A stretch of DNA of 64,000 bases. It comes from T3Sed10-241 sp036796255. GTDB lineage: Bacteria; Bacteroidota; Bacteroidia; Flavobacteriales_D; Cryomorphaceae. This document shows, piece after piece, positions 61,906-64,000 of this stretch. Positions within the stretch are counted from its first letter, which is position 1. Each line of letters starts with the position of its first letter. The stretch covers positions 1-64,000 of the forward strand of contig DAIRDH010000010.1 of assembly GCA_036796255.1 (NCBI GenBank). Reading direction: 5' to 3'. Both the position numbers and the translations under genes were made by a program. Under the pieces are notes generated by a model. The model did no database searches. It was given only the letters and a program-made list of their open reading frames with translations, and was not told where the DNA came from.

Positions 61906-64000
61906 CAACGAATCACGCTTAGGTTGCCGCTGTCTACCACGAGTTCTCCATCATCGAGGGAGGCTTGCAAGTGATACACGTAGGCTCCGCTTGCCACAGG
62001 AGCACCCTGATAGGTGCCATCCCAACAGCTGCCCTGGTCATTGCTTTGGAAGATTAGATCACCCAGGCGATTGTATATTTCGAGTTTGAGGTGCACCACA
62101 CGATCGCTCAGTACACAAAGGTCATCATTGAGTCCATCGCCATTGGGGGAGAAGATGGTAGGCATAAACAGCACGCTCGGTGGAACTTCGCGTTCTACAA
62201 ATACCGAGTCTACATCACTGCAACCCTGTATGCTCGTCACCGTGACGTAGTAGGTGGTCGATGCTTCGGGATTGGCTGTGGGCGATGCACAATCGTTGCA
62301 GCTCAGTCCTTCAGCTGGTTCCCAGAGGTAGCTAAGGTTTTCTGTTGCTGGGATTACGTTGACATTCAGTACTTCTGCCAGATCAATTTCAAGGTAGATG
62401 GAATCGGCCGGGCTGATGGATGCATTAAAAAAGCCGAGGTTTCCGATTTCTGCTTCCGCAAAATAGGTGCAGCCGTTGGCATCGGTTACAGTAGCCGAAT
62501 ATGCGCCCGCTGCAAGCCCATGCACTATGGGTCCGGAAAGGTCGCCAGGACTCCAGGCAACGGTGTAAGGGCCGGTATTGCCACCGAGGTACATGAGCAA
62601 TGATCCTTTTTCGTCATCGCACCAGGCGTCTATGGTGTGGAGGGAATCAATGGGATGAAGTGGCTCTGTAATCTCTACGCTTTGTGAAGAGGAGCAGCCT
62701 TGCAAGTCGGTGGCAATAGCAGTGTAGGTGCCTGGAGCGAGGTTTTCAAAGCCGAGTTGCTCGCTGTCGGCATGAGGCCAGAATAGGAAGGTGTTTTCCG
62801 TGGAAACGGTCGCAGTAATTAAACCATCTTCAAAGCCTATGCAGGTTACATCGGTGGCTGTGAGGTCAAACTGGGGCGCAGGCAGCAAATGCAGGCTGGT
62901 GCTGGCCGTGTCGGTGCAGCCAAACTGTGTGGATACAATTAAGGTGTAGATGCCTGCCTGATTTGCCGAAAGGCTGTCGATTACCGGATGTTGCTCTTCG
63001 CTCTCAAATCCAGCCGGCCCTGTCCACGCATAATTTAGTGCGCCATCGGCACTGAGACTTGCCGATCCATTTACGCAAGCTGTATCGGGCGCTGAGATGG
63101 TGGCTGTAGGAGGAAAGTCCACATGAATAAGCACCGAACTGCAGTCAGAGACATCGTCTACGCTCTCGCCGCGAACAAAATAGAGCGTAGTTTCGGTAGG
63201 TGCAACCCATATGGCATTTCCTTCACCAATGTACATGTCGGTAACGCCGCATTCCGACTCATACCATATCCACTTGGCGCCATTGCCCAAGGCACCGCTG
63301 CTGGCGGTGATTTGAATGCTGTCGCCCAGGCACACTCCAATTGGTAAGGGAATCCATGTTTCACCTTCAATACCTGAAGGCTCGCAGTTGCCAGAGCAAA
63401 TAAATGCTGGGGGGGTAGACTTTTCCTGATTTACACGCGCAAGAAATCCGTCCTGGGCTCCCATCAGTGCATTTTGGTGCAATTCACTGAATTCGCTATT
63501 GCTCTCAGCGAGTCCCTCTCCGCTTGCGCTGGCGGTGTGTCCGGCATAAAAGATGGCCGTGTAACCAAATGCTGCCAGGCTGAGGCCTTCCTCATGGGCG
63601 CTGCCACCATGGTAGCGTCCCCATACTTTCTCACCTGAGGGCTTATAGCGCGCCACGAATGCATCGCCGGCTCCCGCATAAGTTGTTCCAGTGGAGTCAT
63701 TGTCGTCAATATTCGTTTGCGAATAAGTTGTTCCCGTGATGTACACTTCGCCATCGCGATCTATGCTGATGCCGTTGGCTACATCGCTGCTGTCACCACC
63801 CAAATAGGTAAACCAGGCTATGTTTTGCAAACTGTCTAGCCGCATCAGGAAGGCATCAGTCACTCCGCCAAAATCTGGCTGGTGTGAGGTGGTATCGGCG
63901 TATTCCATTTCCAAGTCGGTGTAGCCGGTAAGGTACACGCGGTTGGTGTCGGTAACAATCCCCGTGATATGCTCATTGCCTTCATTGCCAAAGTAGGAGC
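61905..64000 (-). CDS. T9SS type B surface protein with SBBP repeats (5' end beyond the window)
   Basis: At least 698 residues; the frame is open to base 64000, so the N terminus is missing. The visible N-terminal part consists of SBBP-type beta-propeller repeats (YFGNEGNEHITGIVTDTNRV, YLGGDSSDVANGISIDRDGE, WGRYHGGSAHEEGLSLAA). Ig-like repeats follow (APDTACVNGSASLSADGALN, DVTCIGFEDGLITATV, YLWEPAEGLSCNDCASPTAN). It ends in a gliding-motility C-terminal domain (VLFMPTIFSPNGDGLNDDLC), the type B signal handled by the SprF-like protein encoded just downstream. Probably a surface adhesin; ligand unknown. Confidence 0.9.
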   Translation of the reverse strand, partial: SYFGNEGNEHITGIVTDTNRVYLTGYTDLEMEYADTTSHQPDFGGVTDAFLMRLDSLQNIAWFTYLGGDSSDVANGISIDRDGEVYITGTTYSQTNIDDNDSTGTTYAGAGDAFVARYKPSGEKVWGRYHGGSAHEEGLSLAAFGYTAIFYAGHTASASGEGLAESNSEFSELHQNALMGAQDGFLARVNQEKSTPPAFICSGNCEPSGIEGETWIPLPIGVCLGDSIQITASSGALGNGAKWIWYESECGVTDMYIGEGNAIWVAPTETTLYFVRGESVDDVSDCSSVLIHVDFPPTATISAPDTACVNGSASLSADGALNYAWTGPAGFESEEQHPVIDSLSANQAGIYTLIVSTQFGCTDTASTSLHLLPAPQFDLTATDVTCIGFEDGLITATVSTENTFLFWPHADSEQLGFENLAPGTYTAIATDLQGCSSSQSVEITEPLHPIDSLHTIDAWCDDEKGSLLMYLGGNTGPYTVAWSPGDLSGPIVHGLAAGAYSATVTDANGCTYFAEAEIGNLGFFNASISPADSIYLEIDLAEVLNVNVIPATENLSYLWEPAEGLSCNDCASPTANPEASTTYYVTVTSIQGCSDVDSVFVEREVPPSVLFMPTIFSPNGDGLNDDLCVLSDRVVHLKLEIYNRLGDLIFQSNDQGSCWDGTYQGAPVASGAYVYHLQASLDDGELVVDSGNLSVIR

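Noticed and set aside
1..64000. tRNA/rRNA genes, CRISPR arrays, IS elements, prophage or defence islands
   Set aside because: No intergenic stretch exceeds about 270 bp and none showed cloverleaf, spaced repeats, transposase or integrase motifs on reading.

Overview
The window reads as Bacteroidota chromosome, most likely Flavobacteriales (a Cryomorphaceae/Schleiferiaceae-like marine lineage is my best guess). The evidence is type IX secretion (T9SS) sorting domains on several huge secreted proteins, a PorP/SprF protein, DUF4296 and DUF6089 genes, a CarboxypepD_reg TonB receptor, and repeated TAnnTTTG -7 boxes without Shine-Dalgarno sequences. It is almost entirely coding. I saw no insertion sequence, phage, CRISPR array, rRNA or tRNA. 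Two runs of exactly 100 N are scaffold joins, not missing sequence: the flanks repeat (15 bp and 55 bp), and collapsing each repeat restores an intact frame.

Layout. 1-2.5 kb: cysteine desulfurase (cut by the window edge) and a GlmM-type phosphohexomutase. 2.7-7 kb: a compact + strand run of TPR protein, ComA-like phosphosulfolactate synthase, rhodanese, DUF368/PopT lipid-phosphate translocase and aroE. 7-11.4 kb: small conserved protein, SAM hydrolase family protein, phoH-purC, PagL-like lipid A deacylase. 11.4-27.1 kb: an alpha-glucan region with GH31 glucosidase and a stand-alone glycogen-binding E-set protein on +, and a GlgE-maltokinase-GlgB-GH57 operon on -. Between them lies a 1583-residue secreted HExxH protein built from long tandem repeats. 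27.3-31.6 kb: epimerase, then a DUF4296/dihydroorotase/GT2 operon and a small secreted helical protein. 31.6-37.2 kb: a giant T9SS type B adhesin. 37.4-43.5 kb: lamin-tail protein, TonB receptor and secreted OB/Fn3/PLD protein, possibly an extracellular nucleic-acid scavenging locus. 43.6-54.4 kb: a conserved envelope block (hydrolase-pdxJ; CBS-ACT, BamA-like, nadK, DUF6089, uppS, bamA, two skp, murI). 54.4-61 kb: a conserved protein of unknown function, MBL hydrolase, a degenerate dihydroorotase overlapping a BatA-type protein, PaiB. 60.8-64 kb: a PorP/SprF gene overlapping a T9SS type B adhesin that runs off the window.

Together the genes describe a Gram-negative cell that stores alpha-glucan through maltose-1-phosphate, builds its envelope with a standard BAM/Skp/UppS set, and exports very large repeat proteins through T9SS. 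No single element is clearly a new defence or mobile system. The best candidates for new biology are the lamin-tail/TonB/PLD locus, the ComA-rhodanese-PopT-aroE run, the degenerate dihydroorotase-BatA pair, and a conserved 480-residue protein whose common database name its motifs do not support.
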